Source: Dryococelus australis
Lineage: Eukaryota > Arthropoda > Insecta > Phasmatodea > Phasmatidae
NCBI GenBank assembly: GCA_029891345.1
Contig: CM056994.1
Location: 224,990,991-225,054,990, forward strand
DNA length: 64,000 nt
Direction of reading: 5' to 3'
Under the pieces are notes generated by a model. That model was given only the letters and a program-made list of their open reading frames with translations. It was not told the DNA's origin and made no database searches. The position numbers were made by a program, and so were the translations under genes. Positions 37,010 through 48,329 of the stretch are shown piece after piece (positions within the stretch are counted from its first letter, which is position 1; the number at the start of each line of letters is the position of its first letter).

Positions 37010-37565
37010 GCCCAGCACTCCAGAGGAATGATAACTTACTTCGAAGAATGTTGGTGCACAGGGTCGAATATCGGATGTGGCATTTTTAAAAACAGTATTC
37101 TGTGGAGAAAGATACAGGAACACTCCCTTCTAATATACCCTGATTTTCGCCACTTCCTGGGCATTAACAGAATACACCCTACATTGTTTTTACCGACGAA
37201 GCATTTACATTGCATGAGCATATCATGACGCCGTATTCAGGTATCCGTGGACATGGGTCAAAAGAGCGAATATTCAGCTATTGTCTGTCTATGGCCCAGA
37301 GTGTAGTCGAGAATGCATTTGGGATTCTCACGTTTGTGTTCAGGGTCTTGAGGAAACCCATGCTTCTGGAGCCAGAAAAGGCCAGAGATATCGTTTGACG
37401 AATATTTATTTTACAATTATTCGAAACACATTGGATATTCTAAAGAATATTATGCTCCGAAAGGAAGTTTTGACAGTGTGCTACATGACGTTACAGTAGT
37501 TGCAGGTGTGTGGCAGAGCGAAGGACATCCAAACACATTGGGTAATTTAAAGTTGGTACCAAGAA
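37010..37565 (+). pseudogene. PIF/Harbinger transposase (HARBI1-like nuclease), C-terminal part
   Basis: The first frame contains GCGIFKNSILWRKIQE. After a one-base slip near 37185 it continues FTDEAFTLHEHIM, PYSGIRGHGSKERIFSYCLS and VVENAFGILTFVFRVLRKPM. This is the DDE_4-type nuclease of PIF/Harbinger elements and HARBI1. The aspartate of FTDEAF (37195-37197) and the glutamate of VVENAF (37309-37311) are two of the catalytic residues; the first aspartate lies upstream of what can be read. A TGA follows EKARDIV at about 37396, and the C-terminus goes on in another frame. The enzyme would cut and move the element; this copy is dead. Confidence 0.8.
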
Positions 37566-37569
37566 AATG

Positions 37570-39635
37570 TTCTTCCAATTCTTAATAAATTCGAGATTAA
37601 ATGGCTGACTATTTTAACATACATGGACGTGTATCGTGGCCAGATGATTATGCATAAGACAGTGTGTTCTTGTAATCACTACACTCTATACTAGTTACAG
37701 CTAAACGTTTTAAAGCACTTACATTTTCTGTGTGAATTGTGTTCGATGGTGTGTGCTTTTCTTTCAGGAATGTGAAGTATTTATAAGCAAACCAATCGCA
37801 TCCATACACGTCCGCCCATTCTGAGAGAATAAATACGTATGTACACATGTGAATCAAGTAAAAATATTGCATTATATTTTGGAAACATTGCACCAGGTTT
37901 GTTCAATCTTTGAGTCGGATGTTTATATAAGAGTTAGTAAATGTTAGTCTACAGCACAATATACATGATTATTTTATCATCTTTTCCATTGCCACTCGTC
38001 CTCTGTTTTGTTTTCATTCTCTCTCTTCTATATGGAGATAATAGGGACGTCATTTTTCTTTTAAAGTCTGCCACACCGCACCTCATATTGCTCGCAATGT
38101 CATGCCAAACGTCTTTTTTTTTAATTTTCTATGTGATAGTCCCACATTTGCGACTGTTGTCTGCAAAAATTAATCACTTTTTCTGTCTGTTGATGGTTCC
38201 ATTTGCAACTCATTCTGCTGTTAATTACACTCGACACCAGTGATTGCACACTCGGCAACACCGTACAAACAAAACGCGCATGAACATATACTTTCCTTTG
38301 ATCTACCGACACTCGCTGGATCGTTTTCGTTTGTTCTCGCAGCTCCACAGTGTGGCACAATTTTACGTCCAACCAGCCTGTGCTGCGCCGTGCTACGCCT
38401 CTTTATCCGGTTTTGCACAGCACTGCATGTTTGGTGTGGACGCGCCTTAATAAATTGGTGAGATAAATAGGCACTAAGTTGTCGATGTAAATAATAACAG
38501 TCTTTTCTCCCAGCAGTTTTCGATCGTATCAACCTCTCAAGTACCAGAATATTTCGTTTTAAATAATATATTTAGCGAAAGTAGTTCCTCGCCAAACTTG
38601 GTGGTAATTGAGTCAGTAGATTTTTATGTTTATTTATTCCTATATTAATTTATTGCCACACACTTCTTGCAAATAAAATTAATCAATATCAAGTATGACA
38701 GGAAAAAATATCTTTGACGCCATGGCCATATTCCAGCCACAGAACAGGAATTGCCTTACGGTCTCGTAATTACATCAGAGTCCAGTTTTACTTGCTTGAT
38801 GGTCTCAAAACGTACCGCACGTCTGTTTGTTGTTCAATGCATTTCGTCCTGCCATATCGCTGGCCGTTGACGCATTGTTAAGCTGGATGTTAAAATGGAG
38901 TAAATGGTGACCAGGCCATTTTTGCTGATGTAAGACGTCTTCTAAACGTTACGGTGTTTGCCAAGACGGGAAATCGTCATGCAAGAAAAACACGTCTTTT
39001 GGTACTCCAGTTTTAGGCTACTTCGATTGCAGCCGGACGGGCGGATGTCAACCAGTTTTGTGAGTCCAGCGATATGTAATGGAGAGTAATTTGTTTAAAG
39101 CTGTGTTATACGTACGCTGTCACCATATAAAACGGCACAAATATCAGCGGGTTCACCCTACAGTATACTTCTGAAAAGGGATAAATGTGTCTTCCACTCA
39201 CTTTTAAAATATTTACGTATTTCAGCTAACGAAATCAGCAGTTATTAATATGTTTCAAAATAATTCATTTTGAATTAGTCGTGAACAAAAAAATTTCAAC
39301 AATTAAACACACATCGGAAACCCACTGAAAATGTCTATACCGGACGGTTCACAATAAGCGTGTGGGAATAGTACCATTTGCAACAATGCAACGCTGCCGT
39401 TTAACGCCCGACCAACGACCTGAGAGTCGAATTGCGAATTGTGTTCTCTGCAGCAGCTGGTGAGGGTTGTAGAGTGGCACACCTACACAAAATTCACTAG
39501 AAACTACATTTACACTCATATACTCCCCTACACTCAACTACACGTGAGGTCACAGACAAGGTGATAGAAATATTACCTCTAGTTTAAAGTTTTCTTTTAT
39601 GAATCTGTAACACACTAACACTTTTTCCTGTGTTA
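37570..39635. other. gene-poor stretch
   Basis: Overlapping short ORFs on both strands near 38.2-38.5 kb reflect a GC-richer patch. None carries a domain. No repeat was identified. Confidence 0.4.
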
Positions 39636-40320
39636 CAGACAGATGGCTGGCATCTGTCAGGTGGGGGGCTCAATTCTGCCCCCCACCACCAGGGCCGCAT
39701 AGCGCGAGCCTGGATACACACCAGTTGCGACCTCATTTCATTTCACCCTGCATTAAACTCACAAACTTTATCTTCGCGAACTCACATTACTCTACTTTCT
39801 CCAGCCCTAATCCATTAAAAGGAATTATTTTTATCCTCCACGACTATCGCATAGTTTTCTCCATGCCCTCTCCGCTTTGCCTTGTTTCCTATGCCTCTTA
39901 TTAGACCCTTTTTCCTTCAGGGTGTGTCCATGGCAACAATTGCGGCCATGGCACCAGACAACCCTGCTACAGCCGCGATACATGCACCCATTTTATTAAT
40001 TCAACCCAGCCTAAGGCGTAAAGGGCTTGCTCTGAGGCGCATCCAATTCCCCAACCGTCTTAGAATGCTGGAGGGCACAGGTATTTGGGGGCTCGCCAGG
40101 AAAAAAAAACTGAGAGTCGAGATTTGTCCGGGTGCTACCCGGCGCTATTTCTCGTATGGTTTCCATCCCGGGGTGTTAGAAGGTGCGTACACTCCAGTAC
40201 ACTGTATGTCTGGTTTCGCCCGTCCAATACAGGCGAAAAACGTAACATTTGAAAGAGGCCTATATCTGGTATATATTGTTGCTGAGCTGGGCATCAAGTG
40301 TTTGTTCCTATTCCTGTAGC
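39636..40320 (+). repeat. GC-rich segment, probably an interspersed repeat
   Basis: This 0.7-kb block is much GC-richer than its flanks and has a 145-codon open frame (39882-40319) rich in Pro, Arg and Gly without a recognised domain. A palindromic ggggggctcaattctgcccccc lies at its start (39663-39684). The composition resembles untranslated parts of insect LINE or LTR elements, but no enzyme motif is present. Confidence 0.3.
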
Positions 40321-42040
40321 TGTGACGGCACTTCTAGTTAAAAACTAACAGTTGAGTTACTATCTCGTCCACTTGGTAGCGATGCCTAAAGTCTTACGGG
40401 TGTGCCTATTATACACCGAGCCTAGTGGTGCTGTGCACTCGTTTCAAGTTATTCCTCAGTCTCTCCAGGCATATTACAGGCTCGTCCCTTACAACAAGCC
40501 GTAGCAGGTTTCTTCTTTGCCCCTAGTCGCCTGGGCGATTTTATGCTTTTTAATGAGACTCTGTCAATAACACGATAAGCAATCACAAAAACATAGTAAG
40601 ATAATTATGTGATTGTTAAGGTTAGTTTTGGCAAAGAGGCGTAATGGCATTAATATGAAAAATATTATTGAAATAATTAAAGTATTGAAAACATTTACCT
40701 GCTTTTTGCAGCTACCGTATTTTTTTAACTCGACACATGGTAACTCAGTTAGCTCGAAAAGTGGTTGTACAAGAACTAACAAGAAGTAACTTTGAAAATA
40801 CATAATTCCTTCTTTTTCGACGACAGCCCAATACTGTTAATTTTCACACTAGCAAAGCTGAGATGTATATTCTTTCTAATTATTACAGTATTAAATATGG
40901 CAATCGACTGAAAGGGGAAGCTAAGTACATATTTCACAGCTGGAGGTTAAGTCTTCTATATTAACAAAGATGAACTGAAAAATAGTTTTACATTCATATT
41001 GTAAAGCACGACTTTTAGTTTTCGTCTTATATTAGTTACTCTATTTACTTGCACAATAATAAAATATTGAGTTAAATTTAATCCATTTAATAGTAAACAA
41101 GTTATAACATTACAAAACTAGCATATTTTATCACTGTATAGCTTAGAAAATTATATAGTATTACTGAAAATTGCAGTTCAGGAATTTATTAACTATATTC
41201 CATTAACTGGCTAAATTTGAAAACGTAACAATGTACATACTTATAAACAAATATGGGGCAAAGAAGACAAAACATTACAATTCAAAATCTGTTTTGGGAG
41301 ACACTATTTCTATCAGTTTCATGTTTTAATTTTGCATTGCTAGTAAAGTTTTGCATAGTGCAATTTTTATAAACGATCGTGTTTTATTGCGTAAGTTGCG
41401 CGTTCATCGCTGTGTTCTGGCATTTTTTGCGTAGTTTTTAAATCCGACCAAAGGTATGTCGAGTAAAAATGTACTTTTTGTAAGAATTTTTCAAGTGAAC
41501 TAATTTTTGTCACAAACACAAATGCTGAAGTGTACATTCGGAATGACTATACCTTTATTTAAGGAAAATAACACGATAACATAATTCTTAAGATAAATGT
41601 CTAGCCGAGATGTTTAAAACAATACTTGATTACACACTGAGGTAATTATGCCGAAGTTCGCTTTTCAATGTAACATCGACTAAAATTCATTACTAGAAGC
41701 AGCATTTTGATAAACGTTCTAGACTCGGTTATAACACTGGATGCTCCATCCTTGCCTCAAGCATCACCAGGCTGTCCAAGAAAGTCAGGAGTGTATCTTG
41801 TGTTGGTCAGTCGGTAGCCATCTCCCTCTTGTTGGCCAGCTGGAAACCATCTTCCTGCAGTAATTGATTATGAAAATTTCATCATCCTGAAAGAATGGTC
41901 CGAATGAATCCAAACTCGGAGGATGTGTATAACAGTGTACCAGCAATACGTAATTATGATTGCAGAGAGATGGCGTACAAGTAGGCCCAGCAGCGCTCTA
42001 TCTTGTGTGACCGGAAACGTGCGTGTTACGCCGAGCTCAG
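40321..42040. other. AT-rich gene-free stretch
   Basis: No coding sequence, repeat array or RNA gene can be supported in this stretch. Confidence 0.45.
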
Positions 42041-42047
42041 TCAGTGA

Positions 42048-43235
42048 ATAGCCGTGAAACGAAGTGAAAGCAAGTGTCAGTATGCATCGTCGACGTCAAA
42101 AGGCGCCGTATCAGTATGCGAGTTTGAACGGGGCACAATGATCAATCTCCGGGAAACGGGTTTGTCATGTCGTAACATTTCGGCACATACAGGACATGCT
42201 ACTATGACAGTGATGCATGTGTGGCACCAGTGTATAGAAGAGGGTCGTACGCAGCGACGAGCGGGTACTGGACCATGTAATGTGACCACAGCACGCGATG
42301 TGCGCATGGCTGTTACGTACCGTACAACCTCTTCCACAGTGTTGGCTTGACACTGGATCACTACTACAGGTGTGGACGTGTCTGCGTCGACAGTTCGACG
42401 CCATCTGTTGCGGGCTGGACTGGTGGCACGCATGCCATTGCGTCGGATTCCATTGTCCATAAACCACAAACGCCTCAGCCTGCAATGGGCGCGTGAACGC
42501 TGTCGCTGGCTTACTGAGTGGCAAAATGTAGTGTTTTTGGACGAGTCCCTCTTCAACCTGTCCTACAGCGATAGCCGCATACATGTTAGACGCTACCTTG
42601 GTGACCGCAATCTGGCAGCCTGCATTGTGGAGCTGCATGGCGGACAAATGCTAAGTGTGATGGTTTGGGTACCATTGGATACAACATGCGATCTCGACTA
42701 CTATGTTTTGAGGGCAATCTGAACAGCAACCGTTACATCAGGTAGGTTTTGGAGCCCGGGGTACTCCCCCTCCTTCAGGCGGCTCCATATGCAATATTTC
42801 TGCAGGAAACTGGCCTGCCATATGTGGCGAGGAATGTGCAAGCCATTTTCAAGGAACGACGGGTACCACTGCTTCCCTGGCCTGTACGTTCGCCTGACAT
42901 GTCGCCTCCCGAACATGTCGGTTGGTCGGCCAATTGTTCGTCACGGACTTCCTGCAACCACAGTTGATGCTTAGTGTTCTCGCATACAAACCGAGTGGTG
43001 GGAGATTCCACAGGAACATATCTAAGTCGTCTTTGATTCCATGCCATGATTTTTAAGAGCTCCGAGTGCAGTACATGTGGGCTTCACACCACACTGAATT
43101 CTCAAGGACAGAGATAATGCACAGTTATGTAATCCTAGTCAATTAAGTATTATCAAGTACCTAATCTTGGAACAAAGTTCATTTCGATCACACGCATCCA
43201 TCTTGGTGTTGTATTTTTCATGAACGTTAATGTAA
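42048..43235 (+). mobile_element. Tc1-type transposon remnant
   Basis: The transposase pseudogene (42054-43085) is followed by a 3' tail containing aacaaagttcatttcgatca, text typical of the ends of Tc1-like elements in insects. I could not pair two terminal inverted repeats by eye, so the left border is approximate. Confidence 0.6.
42054..43085 (+). pseudogene. Tc1-family transposase (DD34E type), inactivated
   Basis: In order: a helix-turn-helix region with CEFERGTMINLRETGLSCRN and CIEEGRTQRRAGTGP; VSASTVRRHLLRAGLVARMP; the DDE core with VVFLDESLFNLSY; then PYVARNVQAIFKERRVPLLP and RSPDMSPPEHV. The first catalytic Asp is kept (42540-42542). The second, normally in a QQDNARPH motif, has become Glu (FLQETGLPY, 42806-42808), and the third Glu is kept with 34 residues between. 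A stop after TVLA near 42348, a frame change near 42720 and another after the PPEH motif complete the inactivation. It would have catalysed cut-and-paste transposition into TA. Confidence 0.9.
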
Positions 43236-44060
43236 TCACAGACATTAACACGACAGGCGATTGAGTTGGTGTTACTCAGGTAGTAAAAAGAATCCACCTG
43301 TGTCTTCACTGTCAGTGGCTTTAACGGCTATTAACTTTGAGCACAATAAAGAGCTCAATGTTGAGAATCACCGAAATGCCGTCTGACATATGGCAAATCG
43401 TCGGTTACGGAAATAACTACGTGGCTTTAAGATGGAAGCCAACAGTTTCAATATGATAATATCTGTAACTGCTGCAATACTCTTTGACTACAGGCTGTTC
43501 CCGGTAAAGTAAGCACTTTAGAAATCAAACTTTAGAAATACATCACTCCCAATAAGTACATACAGTACACACTGCATGCAGGATCCCATTTAAGTTAGCA
43601 GCGAATTTATAAACACACGTCTTATATTAGATGTATTCAGAGGGAAATGTTTAAATTTATGGCCAATGAAGTTAATATTAGTTGTTTTATACACAGAGAA
43701 CGAATTCGCATATTAGTAACAAATTCGCAGTTCTAATAATTCTCCATGGTTACACTTGAACGGCGTACGAATAAAGTGATCAGATGAAAGGGAGATTTAA
43801 TTTTACATATGTCAGAAGGATACAAAATGAAGAAAAATAGTATATCCAAAGTAGGGCTTTCAGAAGTGTTCAATCAACAACAAACAGGCTCTAGTCAGAT
43901 ATTTTCTGCACATATGACATAGGAGATGGAGAAACGTGATTACAGAAATATGTTTTTCATCCACATTCATTTACTCGGTGTAACGGAAACAGCGTCGAAA
44001 AGATTTAATTCAAAAATTTATAACCGAATACAAATAATTAACATATTGGAATATTTGGGC
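43236..44060. other. gene-poor stretch with a MITE end
   Basis: At 43489-43522 the text caggctgttcccggtaaagt matches the terminal repeat of the 16.1-kb MITE. Otherwise nothing is supported. Confidence 0.4.
43489..43522 (+). repeat. MITE terminal sequence
   Basis: It matches the terminal inverted repeat of the MITE at 16077-16318 (ggtaaagtRagcacttt core). No inverted partner was found close by, so it is a broken copy or the end of a longer relative. Confidence 0.5.
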
Positions 44061-44097
44061 ACAGGAGGAAGGTTCTTCCTGCAGCCACGATCGTCTC

Positions 44098-44604
44098 TTA
44101 GAGGAGGACGACAACCGAGTTCTCGCGGCGCCAGCGACGGAATGCCGTCGTAGTGTTGACCACGAGGAACACGAGAAGTGCAACTTGGCCGGAGATTGCC
44201 GCCACCGCCAGCGCCCAGAACCAGTGCGGTAGGTCCGTCACATCGACGAGCAGCAGCCAGTACTCCTCGAGGACATTCCTGACAGACGGTGCTCCAACCA
44301 CCTCCAACAAATTCTCGTTCCCGCCCACATCCTCCGAACTCTTCGAGGTTCTCCTCAAGCCAAGATTGGCTAGGATGCGCGTTTTTTTGAACACGTAGTG
44401 CCAGTACCCTTCCAGACGTCTCCAGTTTTGCTCAAGCAACTTCTTGACGTTTCCCCAGTTTTCGTGATTGACGATCAGGAAGTATTCCAGATCACTTGTA
44501 CCCTGGAGGTCTTGCAGAGAGAGGTTGACGACCTCAGCAATCAGCACCGCTTCGCACAGCAGTAAGGTAACTAGCTGAGTGACGAACAACATCTGGAAAC
44601 ACAT
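44098..44604 (-). CDS. putative small single-pass membrane protein
   Basis: The 168-codon frame is the cleanest coding candidate in the window and is markedly GC-richer than its flanks. It starts with a hydrophobic leader (residues 5-24, LFVTQLVTLLLCEAVLIAEV), has an NLS glycosylation sequon at 27-29, a Trp/Glu/Lys-rich outer region (about 30-126), a membrane span (about 127-149, WFWALAVAAISGQVALLVFL) and a short Arg-rich tail ending in VVVLL. The second Met (residue 5) comes directly after tttccag, a good splice acceptor, so this may be the last exon, or Met5 the true start. I do not recognise the family. It could be a host type-I membrane protein. Confidence 0.5.
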   Translation of the reverse strand: MCFQMLFVTQLVTLLLCEAVLIAEVVNLSLQDLQGTSDLEYFLIVNHENWGNVKKLLEQNWRRLEGYWHYVFKKTRILANLGLRRTSKSSEDVGGNENLLEVVGAPSVRNVLEEYWLLLVDVTDLPHWFWALAVAAISGQVALLVFLVVNTTTAFRRWRRENSVVVLL

Positions 44605-44765
44605 TTTTACTGTTATAATTACAAATAAGAAACTCGTTTAAGTTTTACTTATTTGTCGTAAAAAAAAAAACTTTTTCAGCTCATTTATATTACTGAAGTA
44701 CACATGGGTGGAATTAATTATTCATGTAATACCAGTGAGCAAACATGAGTAATTTCATCGTATTT

Positions 44766-44797
44766 ATAGGCTATTCACGGTAAAATGAGCAATTCTG
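44766..44797 (+). repeat. MITE terminal sequence
   Basis: The word taggctattcacggtaaaat is a further copy of the 16.1-kb MITE end, in the same orientation as that at 43489. Internal text does not match clearly. Confidence 0.5.
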
Positions 44798-45101
44798 AAA
44801 GCCCTGCTTAAGATCTACTTGTATGCAGGTTGTGTATTCTTCCGCTTTATGTAATATTAACATTGTCGTAGGCCTCATCATTTTATTACTGCGTCGGTCA
44901 AATTAAACTGTGAGATTATTAGTAAAGTAAATATTTTACAAATCTGCTCATGTTTACACTTCACTGCATAAAAAAAAAAAAGAAACGAAAGAAATAATTT
45001 AAGTTTTCACCAACGGTTGCTTAACCCTTTTTATTCGACGTTAAGATATGGAACAGCCTTTACCTAACAAAATTTCATTTGACAACAGACTTGGCTGAAG
45101 G

Positions 45102-45313
45102 ATGATGGGTATTCTTGGTGTGTTTCCATTTATTCTACAGCTGCATTCCATCGCTGATGAACCCTCATACAATTTAAGCTTAGCCCTCATCCAGACTGAT
45201 GGGAACGACACTTATGTAGAGAAAATGGCAACTGCTTTTTACCAATCATATCTCTTATATGCTGGTCCTATACTATACGTCAGGCCAGAACATGAATATG
45301 TTGATGTTACAGT
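45102..45313 (+). other. possible host exon cut by the provirus
   Basis: An open frame reading LHSIADEPSYNLSLALIQTD and AGPILYVRPEHEY follows an acceptor-like ttctacag at about 45133-45140 and runs straight into the 5' LTR. It has one NLS sequon and no domain that I recognise. The sequence beyond the 3' LTR does not continue the frame for more than a few codons. This is weak, but base use is less AT-rich than the flanks. Confidence 0.25.
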
Positions 45314-46503
45314 TGTGCCAGTTGTATTGGCACAGCTTTAATTTTTTTTGGTTACTATTAATTAAATAAAATACTTCATTAATTACTTCTTCAACAAAAA
45401 AGACTGGTTTAATTAAAACGTGTTCCAGTTATATTTATTTGATTTGTTTATGCAATTCAAAATGTAAAACATTGAGAATCTATTTAAATTATTTTACCGT
45501 TTCCCTGGTCTTGTTAACTTGAAGAGGCAAATTATTTGATGTGAATTTAAATAATTTTGCTATGTGATATATTTCTATGTTGTGTCCTAAACTAAATTTT
45601 ACTTAATAATTTAATGAGTATGTAGAATTGGCAAGATGCAAATATAATTTAAAGTAACCTAATTAAATAATTGCCAATGATATTTTATACATCTTTCTAA
45701 ATATTGTATTACTTATCGATTAGTCACGCCAGACTGGAGTTCTAAGCACGATCAATTTCATATATATTCCTGCTCGCGAGGCTATTTAATGCCTTCTTGT
45801 TGAACTTAACCATACAGCATGTAGTAGTTCTACGAATATTTATCTACTTGTCTGCATTCTTCTTTCCATGTAATTGGTGATTTCATCCGATGAGGGTAAG
45901 TTAAACTATTAGTGATTTTTTTTGCAGTTTCGTTTTATTCTTGTGTGTGCAGAGCCACATTATCTTTTTTCTTATATCTTGTAACGGTGCACGTGTTGGA
46001 GTTTCGTTCTACACTACAATATATCGTGGCCTACATCCCTCATGGGATGATTTCTTCACAGACTTTCTTGATTTCTTCTTGAGTGCTACTACTTGGCCTA
46101 CGCAGCAGACGAAATTTTGATTCTCTCCAGCACCAAGTAAAATCTAACAATTTTGTTCGCATGCCACGTGCTCCGAGCTTACAGCTCTCATTAACATGAA
46201 CTGTTCATAGACTGGTTGTACTAAATTTTACTTAACATGACTGTTTTTTGGGACGATAAAACATGAAACCTACAAAATTAAGAAAAGTTGATGTGCCCTT
46301 ATGGCTAATATTTGCAAACGGGTACCCGAAGGTGATTTCACTTGCTATCTTTCTGAAAATAGCATGTTTTGTTTAAAAGTAATTTAATTTGAAAAGAGAA
46401 GGCCTTAGTTGTCAAAGATACTGAACACTCAAGATCCTTAGATATTAAAATGAATTATTAAAATATTAATTTTAATCACATAAAATGCTCAAGTATATAT
46501 GCT

Positions 46504-46541
<38 letters not shown>

Positions 46542-46603
46542 GGAGATTTTGTCATCGTACTATTTTTTTTTACTGAGATTTATCCTCTTAAAATATAAGT
46601 ACA
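45314..46603 (+). repeat. 5' LTR (long form, about 1,290 bp)
   Basis: The first 245 or so bases and the last 100 match the 3' LTR; the middle (about 45560-46500) has no counterpart there. A TA run lies at 46505-46540. A donor-like gagg|gtaagtt is present at about 45896. The LTR is followed by ctggtgagtacc, a candidate primer-binding site starting with TGG. Confidence 0.8.
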
Positions 46604-46862
46604 CTGGTGAGTACCAATCGGTGCTGCAATCAACTACACGAGGGTGTTACATAACAGATGGTAGGAGATGCTAGTGGTTCCTTGTTGATAGGGTTTGTTT
46701 TGTGCATGCTTGTTGCATGTGTCCCCCTTGGGACTAGGGCATGCATGGTAGTGGTAAGCTTTCTGTGAGTGTATTGAGTGTATTATAGAATTAGGTTAAG
46801 TATGTTATCTTATTTTCTTGTGTGTCCAATTTTTAAAAAAATTATTTACCCTTCTTGTTATA

Positions 46863-48300
46863 ATGGCATTTTGCATTGTGCCTGAACTGTTATTTAAGGA
46901 TGAGTGTGCATACGAGTGCATCACTAGGGGTGCACAAGTATCAGAAAATACTGCAGCTGCCTATAGAAATGCATTACGAGCTGCATTAAATAATAATGCC
47001 CCCATTTCACTTGACTTTTTAGCTGATATGAGTGTTGAAACGGAATACCGTGATTGCACTACTAAAATCATAGCATTACAAGAGATTTACGATAATCTCA
47101 CAGAAGAAGACTCTGGTTCTTACACCAGGGAAAAAAATAGGTTGGCACATCTCAAAAAGTGTGCTAATAACCTTCTATCTATGTTTGCTGAACAATTGTC
47201 TGAGACTCAAGTTAAATCCCTTCAGAAAATTGCAGCTCAAACACTGTCACTGTTTGAGGCTGTTACTGGTATGGAGTCACTCTCCATCATAGATCATACA
47301 AGTGTAGACCTCCTAACAACCACCATTACATCAATCACTCAACAACTGGCTAGCATTAATGTCACTTCATCTTCACAAGTACCTGTTACCACACAACCCA
47401 TTTCTGTTAACCTAGTTGGTAATCCATACATTCCCACCATAAACTCAACCACCTTTCCACTCGCTACCATTCACAACACAACGCCCATCCAAACTTCCTA
47501 TTCCTTCCATCCCATCACAGTTTCCAGTACACCCATCCAAATTTCCCACTCACAATTATCCACATATTCATCTGTTTTTGGCAAAATAACTCACCCCCTT
47601 GAAAATATGCTTCGTGATTTCCCAGCTACTGATGGATTGAGTGAACCCAAGTCTTTGGAATTTCTTAGGGTCATAGTCAAACTACAACAAAGCAAAATAT
47701 TGCTAGAGACACCAATTCTTGAGGTCATTTTCCCCTTTACTCAAGGTCCCTTGAGTGAGCGAACTAGTCTAGTGATGTCTCAACACATGTCATTTGATGC
47801 ATACCATGCTAACAATTTCAATTTTTTTATTCCTCAAGGTTGCGTGCCCAGTTGCAATTGAGAATGTTAAATAGATTACAAGAACCTCAGGAAGCACTTC
47901 CAGTTTATTTTAGCAGTGCCAAAGAGGTCGTAATAATTCTACGTTTAAATTTACCTGCAACTGAAGTTGTTTACACAATACTGGAGGGCCTGGAAGCTGA
48001 AGAGTGTCCACGTTTAGTATTTTTTTTTACAAGTCCAACACATTTGCAGAATTGGATCAGGCTTGTATTCATTCTCAAAACATATGTTATGCTGACCAAA
48101 AGAGTTAACACATTTTTAAGACACACCGGTCATTTCATGGGTCAGATAGCAAGAAAAGGCCTAATGATTTCCCCACACATGCTGTTGCTGTAAGAAAAGA
48201 GCAGTCACAGGGTACTAAGGATGTCAATTCCTTTCTCCTCTAACTCTCTAGCACGGGAAAAACCTTCATGTAGGTACTGTAAGAGAGTAGACCACATCTG
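46863..48300 (+). pseudogene. gag: gag of the plus-strand provirus
   Basis: The preferred start is the ATG at 46863 (MAFCIVPELLFKDECAYECI), since the upstream Met adds only an unrelated hydrophobic stretch. An N-terminal helical region and a Ser/Thr/Pro-rich linker (about 47340-47600) lead to a capsid segment with LRDFPATDGLSEPKSLEFL. At about 47840 the frame shifts and continues LQLRMLNRLQEPQEALPVYF and EVVYTILEGLEAEECPRLVF. This is the retrotransposon gag domain of insect gypsy elements. A nucleocapsid scrap (CRYCKRVDHIC, near 48265-48300) is a shortened CCHC knuckle. It would have formed the core particle. Confidence 0.8.
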
Positions 48301-48329
48301 TCTTCAGATGTAACTGAAAACCGATGGAA

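Noticed and set aside
39882..40319. 145-codon Pro/Arg-rich ORF as a host gene
   Set aside because: There is no signal peptide, domain or splice border; GC-rich repeat composition explains the open frame better.
42077..42647. Minus-strand ORFs of 159-160 codons
   Set aside because: They are shadows of the Tc1 transposase, whose motifs are all on plus.
45102..45341. Calling the 79-codon ORF as a complete gene
   Set aside because: It ends inside the LTR and does not continue beyond the 3' LTR; kept only as a low-confidence exon candidate.
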